Shown piece by piece: positions 31,408 to 40,462 of a stretch of 64,000 bases of DNA. Made by a program: the position numbers and the translations under genes. The notes below the pieces were generated by a model. The model did no database searches and was not told the DNA's origin. It worked only from the letters and a program-made list of their open reading frames with translations. The stretch lies in NCBI GenBank assembly GCA_020025575.1, contig JAHHRW010000003.1, positions 1-64,000 of the forward strand, written 5' to 3'. Each line of letters opens with the position of its first letter. The stretch's first letter is position 1. This stretch comes from Oscillospiraceae bacterium. Its GTDB lineage: Bacteria; Bacillota; Clostridia; Oscillospirales; Oscillospiraceae.

Positions 31408-34400
31408 TCATTCCGTAATTCCCAGATATGCTTCCATCTGGTTCAAATCCAAACGCAGCAGCTTAGAAACACCCTGCTCCTGCATCGTAACGCCGTATAA
31501 CACGTCGGAAGATTCCATGGTGCCGCGACGGTGCGTAATGACAATGAACTGGGTCTTTTGACTCAGATTGTGCAAGTAGGTGGCAAATCGTTCCACATTT
31601 CGGTCATCCAGCGCCGCATCGATCTCATCAAGCAGACAGAAGGGTGTGGGACGAACTTTCAAAATTGCGAAGTACAGTGCAATCGCAACGAATGCCTTCT
31701 CACCGCCGGACAACAGTGTTATGGTCTTGACCTGCTTTCCGGGGGGCTGCACGCGAATTTCGATACCACAGGTCAGCGGATTCTCCGGATCTTCCAGAAT
31801 CAGCTGACCCTTACCGCCGCCGAACATTTCTTCAAAGGTTTTTCCAAAATAATGATCGATTTTCTGGAACTCCTCCACAAAAATCGTGGTCATTTCCTGG
31901 GTGATGTCCTTGATAATGCTTTCCAGCTCCCGTTTAGAGGTCAGCACATCATCCCGTTGGGTTGCCAGATAGCTATAGCGCTCATTGACACGAGCAAATT
32001 CCTCAATTGCACCGAGGTTCGGTGTCCCAAGTCCGGAAATCTTTCGTTTCAGCTCTGTAATTCTGCGGTTTCCTGCCGCAATGGACTCGATTTGTCCGCG
32101 CTTTTCAGGGGCCGTACCAGGCGTTAACTCATAATTGTCCCACAGCTTATCGATGATCTGCCGTTCTTCCATTTCGGTGGTCATCTTTTTCTGTTCCAGC
32201 AGCGCGCAGGCACGCTCCATGTTCAAAATATCCTTGCTTTTTTCCTGAGACAGGCGCTCTGCCTTGGTCTTTGCAGCCTCGGTATCCATACGATCCGCCA
32301 TCACCTGTTTCAGATGATTCTGGCTTTCTTCAATTTCGCCCCGATTATCTCCCTGTCGCTGTTTCAGCACTTCAATTTGCTGCTGCAATCTGGAGGTATC
32401 CGCATTCATTGCTTCGATCACAGACAACTTCTGCTGACGGTCACCCTCTAGGGAAAGCTGAAGTTGCTTCAAATCTTCCACGTGGGCAAGGGCGGTGCTC
32501 CGCTCTGCCTCCATAGCAGCACTCTCAGTCTTCAGTCGGGTCATGCGTTCAGACAGTTCATTGGTAGCCTGAACCGTTTCAGACTCCTGCCCCTCCAGTT
32601 CTGCCAGAGACTGATTTGTCTGAGCCAATTGCTGGGTAAAGACCTGAATTTTTGCCTGCTGCGCCGCCAATCGCTGCTGATCGGCGGATTGTCTTGCTGT
32701 AATGGCATCCAATTCCCGCTGGGCAGATGCATCTGCATTTTCTACTGCTTCAAGCAAAATCTCATACTGCTTTTCTTGTCCCTGAAGTCTCAAAACCTGA
32801 TCTTGCGCCTCACGCAGCTGATCCCGAGCGGCAGTCAATTGAAATTCCACCTGATCTGCACTCCGCTGAGCTTCCCGCAGTTCCTGCTCTCTCCGACTTT
32901 TGCGCTCAGAAAGCTTTTGCTCTTGAACCGTTAACTTTTCCAGTTCATTGGCCCGGGACAGAATGCCGGACTCCTTATTCACGCTGCCGCCGGTCATGGA
33001 ACCACCGGGGTTCATCACCTGGCCATCCAGTGTTACAATTTTAAATCGGTTACGGTATTGCTTGGCCATGGCAATGGCTGCATCAATATCTTCTGCAATG
33101 ACCGTTCTGCCCAAAAGATTTTCAACAATGGCTCGATATCGGTCTTCACTCTCCACCAAGTTTGATGCGATGCCAACAAATCCACGGCACCGTTCCAATC
33201 CTGACTCCTGCAGGGTTCTTCCCTGAATATTGCTCAAAGGCAGGAATGTTGCTCGACCGCTGCCACTGCGCTTTAGGTAGTTGATGGCTGATTTACCATC
33301 CGCCTCTGTTTCAACAACGATTTGCTGCATGGCGCCACCCAATGCAATTTCGATGGCAACGGTGTATTCATCGTCCGTGCGAATCAGTCGAGATACCGGG
33401 CCATGAATATTGCGAAGGTTTCCCCTTTGGGCCTCCTGCATAACCAGCCGGACAGACTTTTGATAACTCTCAAAGTCTCGCTCCATCGCTTTAAAGACCT
33501 TTAGCTTAGCCTGAATGGAGTCCAGCTGCGCAGTCATGGTGCGTACTTCATTTGACAATTCGTCCCGATGCTGCAGCCGGGTATTCCGGCGCAATTCAAA
33601 TCCTGCAATGGTATTCTGAGCAGCAGTTGCCTCTTCCTGTGCTTTCTTTAAGGAATCTGTGCAAGTATCCAGCGATTTCTTCGCATCTGCACAGCGGCTG
33701 TTGCCTGCCTGAATATCTTCCCTTAGCTGCTGGCTGCGCTCAGCAGAAGTGCGCATACTCTCTTCCAAACCACGTACATCAGCTTCCCGCCCCGCTATTT
33801 CTGCGGTAAGGGTCGTCTGTTGCCCACGCAATTCCAAAAACTGCTTTGTTCTTCCCTGGGCATTGGCCGTCATTGCAGTCAACTGGAGATTCAATTCGTC
33901 TAATTCCAGGCGATTCTTCTCCATCTGGGCGTCAATCTGATTGATCCTGTCACTGGACTGTTCAATCTGGCTTTGGATACCGCCACTGCGGTTATCCTGC
34001 CCTGCAAGCTCCTGCTGAATCCGTTCCACATTGGCACGGTTGTTATCCACATTGCCCTGAAGCACGGCCATCTGCCCCTGCATTTGCTGGTGGGCCGCCT
34101 CGAGCATATTGGCCTGCACGCGGGCGCTGTCCAGCTGGGCATCCTTTTCCCGAAGTGTTTCACCATATTCTTCTGCCTGGCGGTACAAAGAATCCAGATC
34201 ATCGTGGGCCTGCTGCAGGACAAAAGATGCACTGGCATAATCTTCTTCTGCCTTTTTGGCGGCTGCTGACAATCGATCCAGCGTATCCAGCCAAACCGCG
34301 ACCTCAACTCCCTGTAATTCTTCCTTTAACTCCAAAAACTTTTTCGCTTTTTCCGACTGAACTTTCAATGGCTCCAGCTGCAGCTCCAATTCAGATACCT

Positions 34401-34980
34401 TGTCACCAATGCGCAGCAGGTTGTCCTGCGTATGCTCAAGCTTGCGCTCCGTTTCCTCCTTGCGATGGCGGTATTTGGAAATACCTGCCGCTTCTTCAAA
34501 GATCTCACGGCGGTCACCGCTCTTTAATGACAGGATCTCATCGATTCTGCCCTGTCCAATGTTAGAATACCCCTCTCGACCCAGGCCCGTATCCATGAAC
34601 ATCTCGTGGATGTCTTTCAATCGGGCAGACTGGCGATTGATATAGAACTCCGAATCTCCGGAACGATAGTACCGGCGTGTTACCATCACCTCATCTGCAT
34701 CGTACATCAGAGACCGATCCGTGTTGTCCAGTGTCAAAGTTGCTTCTGCAAATCCCACCGCACTGCGCTTTTGGGTTCCGCCAAAAATAACATCCTCCAT
34801 TTTGGCACCACGGAGGGTCTTACTGCTCTGCTCGCCCATAACCCAGAGGATTGCGTCAGAAATATTCGATTTACCGGAGCCGTTGGGTCCAACGATGGCA
34901 GTGATATCTCCGCCAAAGCGAATCAGCGTTTTATCCGGGAAGGACTTAAAGCCCTGAACTTCCAATGATTTCAGATACAC
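31408..34980 (-). CDS. smc: Chromosome partition protein Smc
   Basis: 1190-residue condensin ATPase: head-N with Walker A GPNGSGKSNISDAI, a long coiled coil, a hinge around residues 500-680 (including MNPGGSMTGGSVNKESG), a second coiled coil, and head-C with signature LSGGEKAFVAIAL and Walker B PFCLLDEIDAALDD. It works with ScpA/ScpB, which are not encoded here. The start is GTG at 34980 with GAGG 7 nt upstream. It is the first gene of a seven-gene operon reaching leuS and has its own promoter, separated from rnc by a terminator. Confidence 0.98.
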   Translation of the reverse strand: MYLKSLEVQGFKSFPDKTLIRFGGDITAIVGPNGSGKSNISDAILWVMGEQSSKTLRGAKMEDVIFGGTQKRSAVGFAEATLTLDNTDRSLMYDADEVMVTRRYYRSGDSEFYINRQSARLKDIHEMFMDTGLGREGYSNIGQGRIDEILSLKSGDRREIFEEAAGISKYRHRKEETERKLEHTQDNLLRIGDKVSELELQLEPLKVQSEKAKKFLELKEELQGVEVAVWLDTLDRLSAAAKKAEEDYASASFVLQQAHDDLDSLYRQAEEYGETLREKDAQLDSARVQANMLEAAHQQMQGQMAVLQGNVDNNRANVERIQQELAGQDNRSGGIQSQIEQSSDRINQIDAQMEKNRLELDELNLQLTAMTANAQGRTKQFLELRGQQTTLTAEIAGREADVRGLEESMRTSAERSQQLREDIQAGNSRCADAKKSLDTCTDSLKKAQEEATAAQNTIAGFELRRNTRLQHRDELSNEVRTMTAQLDSIQAKLKVFKAMERDFESYQKSVRLVMQEAQRGNLRNIHGPVSRLIRTDDEYTVAIEIALGGAMQQIVVETEADGKSAINYLKRSGSGRATFLPLSNIQGRTLQESGLERCRGFVGIASNLVESEDRYRAIVENLLGRTVIAEDIDAAIAMAKQYRNRFKIVTLDGQVMNPGGSMTGGSVNKESGILSRANELEKLTVQEQKLSERKSRREQELREAQRSADQVEFQLTAARDQLREAQDQVLRLQGQEKQYEILLEAVENADASAQRELDAITARQSADQQRLAAQQAKIQVFTQQLAQTNQSLAELEGQESETVQATNELSERMTRLKTESAAMEAERSTALAHVEDLKQLQLSLEGDRQQKLSVIEAMNADTSRLQQQIEVLKQRQGDNRGEIEESQNHLKQVMADRMDTEAAKTKAERLSQEKSKDILNMERACALLEQKKMTTEMEERQIIDKLWDNYELTPGTAPEKRGQIESIAAGNRRITELKRKISGLGTPNLGAIEEFARVNERYSYLATQRDDVLTSKRELESIIKDITQEMTTIFVEEFQKIDHYFGKTFEEMFGGGKGQLILEDPENPLTCGIEIRVQPPGKQVKTITLLSGGEKAFVAIALYFAILKVRPTPFCLLDEIDAALDDRNVERFATYLHNLSQKTQFIVITHRRGTMESSDVLYGVTMQEQGVSKLLRLDLNQMEAYLGITE

Positions 34981-35014
34981 AGCATAACCTCAAATTTATA
35001 TATTGAATCAGTTT

Positions 35015-35043
35015 ATTTTACCAACAATTCCCCACAAATGCAA
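35015..35043 (-). promoter_or_regulatory. Promoter of the smc-leuS operon
   Basis: On the minus strand TTGCAT (35043-35038), a 17-bp spacer and TAAAAT (35020-35015). The leader is about 30 nt to the GTG at 34980. It lies just below the rnc terminator, so smc is not co-transcribed with rnc except by read-through. Confidence 0.8.
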
Positions 35044-35065
35044 GAAAATCTTTGAATGGGGACGC

Positions 35066-35100
35066 AAAAAAGCACTACCCGACCCTGAGTAGTGCTTTTT
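35066..35100 (-). terminator. Terminator after rnc
   Basis: A 7-bp stem GCACTAC/GTAGTGC extended by A5/T5 pairs (35067-35078, 35089-35100) with a 10-nt loop and T6 on the minus strand. It lies 8 nt after the rnc stop and could also work on the plus strand. Confidence 0.9.
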
Positions 35101-35107
35101 ATTGTGA

Positions 35108-35788
35108 TTATATGCCAAATAATTTCTCCAAAGCCACACGTGCAGCATCCTGCTCCGCACGTTTCTTGCTGGTGCCGGTACCATTTCCCACACATTCCCC
35201 GTTCAAAAGGACCTCCACACAGAAGTGCTTTTCGTGGTCAGGACCATCTTCTCCAGTCAGATGGTATGTAAGGATCTGGTTCTTCTTCTGCTGAACCCGT
35301 TCTTGCAGTGTGGTCTTATAATCCGCATTATGGAATTTAACAACGGGAATGTCACTGAGAACAAAAGTCTTGATAAATCCCAATGCCGCCTCATATCCGC
35401 CGTCCAGGTAGCAGGCTGCAATGACAGATTCTACTGCATCGGCAAGAATGGAGTTCCGGGTTCTGCCGCCGCCCTGTTCCTCACCATGTCCCAGCATCAA
35501 ATGCTTTCCCAGATGAATCCGGTTTGCAATCACGGCCAGACTCTGCTCGCAGACCATGTCGGCACGCATACGGGTCAATTCCCCTTCCGGTCTATCGGGA
35601 AAATTTCTGTACAGGTGATCTGCAACGATCATTCCCAAAATCGAGTCTCCCAGAAATTCCAGTCTTTCGTTGCTCTTCAGGCTATCATGCCAGCGTTCAT
35701 TGGCATAAGAGGAATGGGTCAGCGCATTTTCCAGCAGACTCACATTCTGAAAATGATAGCCAATTGCCTTTTCCAACTCATTAATCAT
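35108..35788 (-). CDS. rnc: Ribonuclease III
   Basis: Double-strand RNA endonuclease for rRNA and mRNA processing. The catalytic signature NERLEFLGDSILG and the second acidic site (DAVESVIAACYLDGG) are present, followed by a dsRNA-binding domain (about residues 155-226, DYKTTLQERVQQKK.. to GTSKKRAEQDAARVAL). The start is the ATG at 35788 (226 residues), where AAGGAG precedes it; the longer open frame upstream lies inside plsX. It overlaps plsX by 8 bp. acpP, usually between plsX and rnc, is missing. Confidence 0.97.
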   Translation of the reverse strand: MINELEKAIGYHFQNVSLLENALTHSSYANERWHDSLKSNERLEFLGDSILGMIVADHLYRNFPDRPEGELTRMRADMVCEQSLAVIANRIHLGKHLMLGHGEEQGGGRTRNSILADAVESVIAACYLDGGYEAALGFIKTFVLSDIPVVKFHNADYKTTLQERVQQKKNQILTYHLTGEDGPDHEKHFCVEVLLNGECVGNGTGTSKKRAEQDAARVALEKLFGI

Positions 35789-36821
35789 TGTTTTCGCTCT
35801 CCTTGGCAGATGCCACTTGCTTGAGCATCTGCTCCAATTCAGGGGCAATATCGCTCTTGGCGGCTGTTACCGCCTGCCCCACTGCATTACAAAATGCCAA
35901 TCGGTCAGATGAGCCATGGGCTTTGATCACGGGCTTTTTAATGCCCAGCAGCTGGGTGCCCCCAATCTCACGATAGTCCATCAGTTTCATTATATTCCGG
36001 ATACCACGCTTGCACAGAAGCGCACCAAACATGGTAGCTGCATTGGATTTGAACATTTTTTTGATCATGGAACCCATAAACATTGCAGTTCCTTCGATGG
36101 ATTTCAGCAGCACATTGCCGGAAAATCCATCGCAGACCACTACATCCACAGCCCCCAGCGGAACATCTCGTGCTTCTACATTGCCAACAAAGTTCATTAG
36201 ACCCTGATCCTTTGCTTTGGTCAGCAGCTCATATGCCTCCAGCTGCAAGGGGGTGCCCTTGGAATCCTCTGTGCCAATGTTCAACAATCCCACCCTGGGA
36301 TTGGCAATTCCTAGTGCATTCTTGGCGTATAATGAACCCACCAGGCCAAACTGAAGTAAAAACTCTGCACTACATTCGGCGTTGGCACCGCAATCAACGA
36401 TGACTGTTTTTCCGCCAGCCTTATTGGGAACGGAAGGTGCCATGGCCGCACGGCGGATTCCTTTCACACGCTTGACAACCAGCGTTGCCCCCGTCAACAG
36501 TGCTCCGGTGGAGCCGGCAGATACAAATGCATCCCCCATACCATCCGAGAGTGCCTTCAGTCCAATCACCATGGAAGAACCCTTCCGCTTATGCAGAACC
36601 GTACCGGGATCATCATGCATATCAACCACATCATCTGCATTGGCGATTTCCACACCCTGAGGCAAATCATTGTATCCGTGCTTTTCCAGCACCTCTAAAA
36701 TTTCTTCCCCACGGCCCACGAGGGTTACCTGTGTGTCAAAAGCCTTCACCGCATCCAATGCACCAAGGACTGCTGCCTCAGGCGCATTGTCGCCGCCCAT
36801 TGCGTCAAGTATAATCTTCAT
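35781..36821 (-). CDS. plsX: Phosphate acyltransferase PlsX
   Basis: Peripheral membrane enzyme that converts acyl-ACP to acyl-phosphate, the substrate of PlsY in phospholipid synthesis. The 346-residue protein opens with IILDAMGGDNAPEAAVLGA and contains GSTGALLTGATLVVKR and CDGFSGNVLLKSIEG, typical PlsX segments. It lies between trmFO and rnc, detached from the fatty-acid genes (fapR, fab, acpP) that commonly flank it. Start ATG at 36821. Confidence 0.96.
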   Translation of the reverse strand: MKIILDAMGGDNAPEAAVLGALDAVKAFDTQVTLVGRGEEILEVLEKHGYNDLPQGVEIANADDVVDMHDDPGTVLHKRKGSSMVIGLKALSDGMGDAFVSAGSTGALLTGATLVVKRVKGIRRAAMAPSVPNKAGGKTVIVDCGANAECSAEFLLQFGLVGSLYAKNALGIANPRVGLLNIGTEDSKGTPLQLEAYELLTKAKDQGLMNFVGNVEARDVPLGAVDVVVCDGFSGNVLLKSIEGTAMFMGSMIKKMFKSNAATMFGALLCKRGIRNIMKLMDYREIGGTQLLGIKKPVIKAHGSSDRLAFCNAVGQAVTAAKSDIAPELEQMLKQVASAKESENND

Positions 36822-36835
36822 CGTACACCTCCGCC

Positions 36836-38143
36836 TTACAGGCCCTGCGCCAACAGCTCATCAATAATTGCTAAACTCCGTTGGGCGATAGCCAGATTCT
36901 TCTCCGCTTTCTTACGAATACGCTTTTCCAGCGGTGCAATGATACTGAAATTCACATTCATCGGCTGGAAGTCTGTGATCCGCTCATCGCTGATATACAG
37001 TCCCAAAGCGCCAATGGCAGTCTCCTTGGGGAAACACACCGGCTCCTTCCCCTGCACCTTTGCCGCCATTGCAACCGCAGCAAGGAATCCGGATGCTGCC
37101 GATTCAACATATCCTTCCACACCGGTCATTTGCCCTGCAAATGCAACCAGAGGGTTCCGGCGATCGGCATAGAACCGATCCAAAAGCTTCGGCGAGCACA
37201 GGAACGTATTTCGGTGCATCACACCATAACGAACATACTCTGCATTGCGCAGCGCAGGTATCATGGAAAAAACACGTTTCTGCTCACCAAATTTCAGGTG
37301 TGTCTGGAATCCAACCAGATTGTAGACACTCTTAGCCGCGTTATCCTGACGCAGCTGAACCACAGCATAGGGTTCCTTGCCGGTTTTGGGATCTACAAGT
37401 CCCACAGGCTTTAGCGGCCCATAGCGCAGGGTATCAAATCCACGACGAGCCATAACCTCCACAGGCATACACCCTTCAAAGACATTCTTGTCCTCAAAAC
37501 CGTGAACTTCTGCTTCTTCTGCAGAAATCAGTTCCTTAATGAAAGCCTCGTACTCTTCTTTGTTCATGGCGCAGTTTACATAGTCTGCATTGCCCCTGTC
37601 ATAGCGGGACTGCCACCATGCAAGATCCATATCCACACTCTCAGCTGTAACAAGCGGTGCAGCTGCGTCAAAAAAGTGCAGATAATCCGCATGCCCAAAG
37701 TATTCCCCGATGGCATCACTCATAGCATCGCTGGTCAAAGGGCCGGTTGCCACAATCACAGGCCCCTCAGGCATCTGGGTAACTTCCTTGCAAACCACCG
37801 TAATGTTGGGGTGGTTCTTGATTTTTTCCGTGACCAGAGCAGAGAATCCCTGCCGATCCACTGCCAGAGCGCCGCCAGCCTCAACCCGGGTGGCCTCCGC
37901 ACATTCCAGAATCAGGCTGCCCATTCTGCGCAGTTCTTCCTTCAGAAGGCCGACTGCGTTTTCCAGACGGTCGCCTCTGAGAGAATTAGAGCAAACCAGC
38001 TCGGCAAAATCTGCCGTATGGTGGGCAGGGCTTGACTTTTCTGGACGCATTTCTATCAATTCAACCTGTATTCCCCGCTGTGCCAACTGCCATGCAGCTT
38101 CCGAGCCAGCCAGGCCAGCGCCAATTACGGTTACCTTATTCAT
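36836..38143 (-). CDS. trmFO: TrmFO, folate-dependent tRNA m5U54 methyltransferase
   Basis: FAD enzyme that methylates U54 of tRNA using methylene-tetrahydrofolate. The 435 residues begin with the dinucleotide-binding VTVIGAGLAGSEAAWQLAQRG, followed by the family stretches TADFAELVCSNSLRGD and GQMTGVEGYVESAASGF. It overlaps the topA stop by 4 bp (38140-38143); topA-trmFO adjacency is a common Firmicutes arrangement. Confidence 0.97.
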   Translation of the reverse strand: MNKVTVIGAGLAGSEAAWQLAQRGIQVELIEMRPEKSSPAHHTADFAELVCSNSLRGDRLENAVGLLKEELRRMGSLILECAEATRVEAGGALAVDRQGFSALVTEKIKNHPNITVVCKEVTQMPEGPVIVATGPLTSDAMSDAIGEYFGHADYLHFFDAAAPLVTAESVDMDLAWWQSRYDRGNADYVNCAMNKEEYEAFIKELISAEEAEVHGFEDKNVFEGCMPVEVMARRGFDTLRYGPLKPVGLVDPKTGKEPYAVVQLRQDNAAKSVYNLVGFQTHLKFGEQKRVFSMIPALRNAEYVRYGVMHRNTFLCSPKLLDRFYADRRNPLVAFAGQMTGVEGYVESAASGFLAAVAMAAKVQGKEPVCFPKETAIGALGLYISDERITDFQPMNVNFSIIAPLEKRIRKKAEKNLAIAQRSLAIIDELLAQGL

Positions 38144-40443
38144 GCATCAGCCTCCTTTTTCCCAGTTTTCTTTGCTGTTGCTTTTTTCGTGGTGTTTTTT
38201 TTCGTAGTGGTTTTTTTAGCAGCAGCCTTTTTTGTTGTCTTCTTTGCAGCAGACTTCTTAGATGTTTTCTTTTCTTCCTTGGTTTCTGGAATTTCTTCCA
38301 CCACTGCGGTTTCAGGATCCCCCTGCTGCGTTGTCACCTTGCGGCGATAACCACGCTGATCCTCCGGCAGGAAGTTCTTACAATTCTCGTTGATACAGAA
38401 CGGTTTCATTCTGCCCTTGCCAGACTTTTTGAACAGTGTCTGGCCACACTCGGGGCAGTCTTCCGCAGTGGGAACATCCCAGCTCATAAAGCCACACTCC
38501 GCACCACGCTCACAGGCATAGTAGGCAAATCCACGTTTGGACTTGCGTTTCAGCATGCCACTGCCGCACTTTGGACAACGACCGGGCATTTTTTCCACAA
38601 TGGGCTTTGTGAACCGGCACTCCGGGAAACCCGGGCACGCCAGGAATCGACCAAAACGGCCGCTCTTGATGACCATTTTTCGACCGCACAGCTCGCAAAT
38701 TTCGTCCGTTTCCTCCTCAGGAACTTTCAGTCGGACACCCTCCAGTGCTGTTTCCGCATCTTCCATCTCTTTGTGAAACTGAACATAAAAATCGGATAAC
38801 AGCTGTTTCCAGTCCTGTTTGCCCTCTTCCACTTCGTCCAGCTGGCGCTCCATATTAGCGGTAAATTCAACATCTATGATGTCGTTGAACCGCTCCATCA
38901 TGAGACCTGTAACCACCTCTCCCAAGGGGGTAGGCTCCAGTCGCTTCTCTTTCTTCACCACATACTCACGGTCCAAAATTGTGGAAACGATGGAGGCATA
39001 GGTAGAGGGACGGCCAACGCCTTTTTCTTCCATCGCCTTAACCAGTGTTGCCTCGCTATAGCGGGCAGGCGGCTGTGTAAAATGCTGTTCCTTTTTCTGG
39101 TCAGATACTGCTGCACGGTCTCCCTGTGCAAGGTCTGGCAAAGGAGAGCCCACTGCCTCTGTTTCTTCATCCTTGCCCTCTTCATAGACAGCAATAAAGC
39201 CGGAAAAGCGCATACTCTGGTGGCTGGAACGAAATGTATGCCCAGCACACTCCGTATCGATAGATACCGTATCATACACAGCATTTGCCATCTGTGATGC
39301 CAGGAAACGGCTCCAGATCAGCTTGTATAGCTTATACTGTTCTTTTGTCAGGGAATGCTCAATCCGCTCCGGATCCAATTCCACATGGGTGGGACGGATG
39401 GCTTCGTGGGCATCCTGTGCATTAGATTTGGTCTTAAAGGTATGGAAGGAACCATAGTAGTATTCCTTTCCGTATCGCACTTTGATAAAATCCCGTGCTG
39501 CAGCCATTGCTTCGTCAGAAAGGCGCAGAGAGTCCGTACGCATATAGGTAATCAAACCCAATGTACCTTCACCCTCTACATCCACGCCTTCATACAGCTG
39601 CTGCGCAATTGCCATTGTACGCTTGGGCGTCATATTCAGCTTTCTGGAGGCTTCCTGCTGCAATGTTGATGTTGTGAAAGGAGGTGCTGCAGTTCGTTTT
39701 TTCTCAGCTTTACGAACTCCAGTAACTGTGAACTCCTTACCTGTGATATCGCGGATCACCGCATCTACCTGCTGCTCATTTGCAAGCTCCTGTTTCTTGG
39801 GACTGCCATAATACTTCGCAACAAAACTTCCGGGCTTACCGATTCGATTCAACTTCACGTCCAAAGACCAGTATTCCTTCGGTTCAAATGCACGGATTTC
39901 ATTTTCGCGATCCACCACCAGGCGGGTCGCAACACTCTGGACTCTGCCTGCACTTAGGCCCCGGCGGACTTTCTTCCAGAGCAGCGGCGACAGCTGATAA
40001 CCGACGATTCGGTCTAAGAGTCGTCGGGCCTGCTGGGCATTCACCAGATCCATATCTATTTCTCTGGGTTGCGCAATTGCCTCCTGTACAACCCGCTGGG
40101 TAATTTCGTTAAACGTAACCCGATTTGCTTTTTCATCCGGCAACTTCAGAAGTTCTTTCAGATGCCAGGAAATTGCCTCACCTTCACGGTCCGGGTCAGT
40201 TGCAAGGTAGACCGTGTCTACCTGCTTGGCGGAATCTTTCAATTCCGAAATGATGCTCTCTTTTCCCTTAACAGGAATATATTTTGGGTCAAAGGTCTCC
40301 AAATCCACACCCATAACACTTTTGGGCAGATCCCGAAGATGACCCATACTGGCCTTAACCACATAGTCAGGTCCCAGGTATTTGCCAATGGTCTTTGCCT
40401 TAGATGGAGACTCGACGATTACCAGATTACTTGCTTTTGCCAT
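38140..40443 (-). CDS. topA: DNA topoisomerase I with a lysine-rich tail
   Basis: Type IA topoisomerase that relaxes negative supercoils. From the ATG at 40443 (GGAGG upstream) it has 767 residues: Toprim domain (LVIVESPSKAKTIGKYLG, DPDREGEAISWHL), the active-site region GLITYMRTDSLRLS with catalytic Tyr, and three C-terminal zinc fingers (CELCGRKM.., CPKCGSGML.., CPECGQTLF..). The last 50 residues are almost only Lys, Ala and Thr (AAKKTTKKAAAKKTTTKK), resembling histone H1 tails. Such tails are known to raise DNA affinity in some bacterial topoisomerases. dprA lies 19 bp upstream, as in many Firmicutes. Confidence 0.97.
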   Translation of the reverse strand: MAKASNLVIVESPSKAKTIGKYLGPDYVVKASMGHLRDLPKSVMGVDLETFDPKYIPVKGKESIISELKDSAKQVDTVYLATDPDREGEAISWHLKELLKLPDEKANRVTFNEITQRVVQEAIAQPREIDMDLVNAQQARRLLDRIVGYQLSPLLWKKVRRGLSAGRVQSVATRLVVDRENEIRAFEPKEYWSLDVKLNRIGKPGSFVAKYYGSPKKQELANEQQVDAVIRDITGKEFTVTGVRKAEKKRTAAPPFTTSTLQQEASRKLNMTPKRTMAIAQQLYEGVDVEGEGTLGLITYMRTDSLRLSDEAMAAARDFIKVRYGKEYYYGSFHTFKTKSNAQDAHEAIRPTHVELDPERIEHSLTKEQYKLYKLIWSRFLASQMANAVYDTVSIDTECAGHTFRSSHQSMRFSGFIAVYEEGKDEETEAVGSPLPDLAQGDRAAVSDQKKEQHFTQPPARYSEATLVKAMEEKGVGRPSTYASIVSTILDREYVVKKEKRLEPTPLGEVVTGLMMERFNDIIDVEFTANMERQLDEVEEGKQDWKQLLSDFYVQFHKEMEDAETALEGVRLKVPEEETDEICELCGRKMVIKSGRFGRFLACPGFPECRFTKPIVEKMPGRCPKCGSGMLKRKSKRGFAYYACERGAECGFMSWDVPTAEDCPECGQTLFKKSGKGRMKPFCINENCKNFLPEDQRGYRRKVTTQQGDPETAVVEEIPETKEEKKTSKKSAAKKTTKKAAAKKTTTKKNTTKKATAKKTGKKEADA

Positions 40444-40462
40444 GGATTTCCTCCAAAAATTA

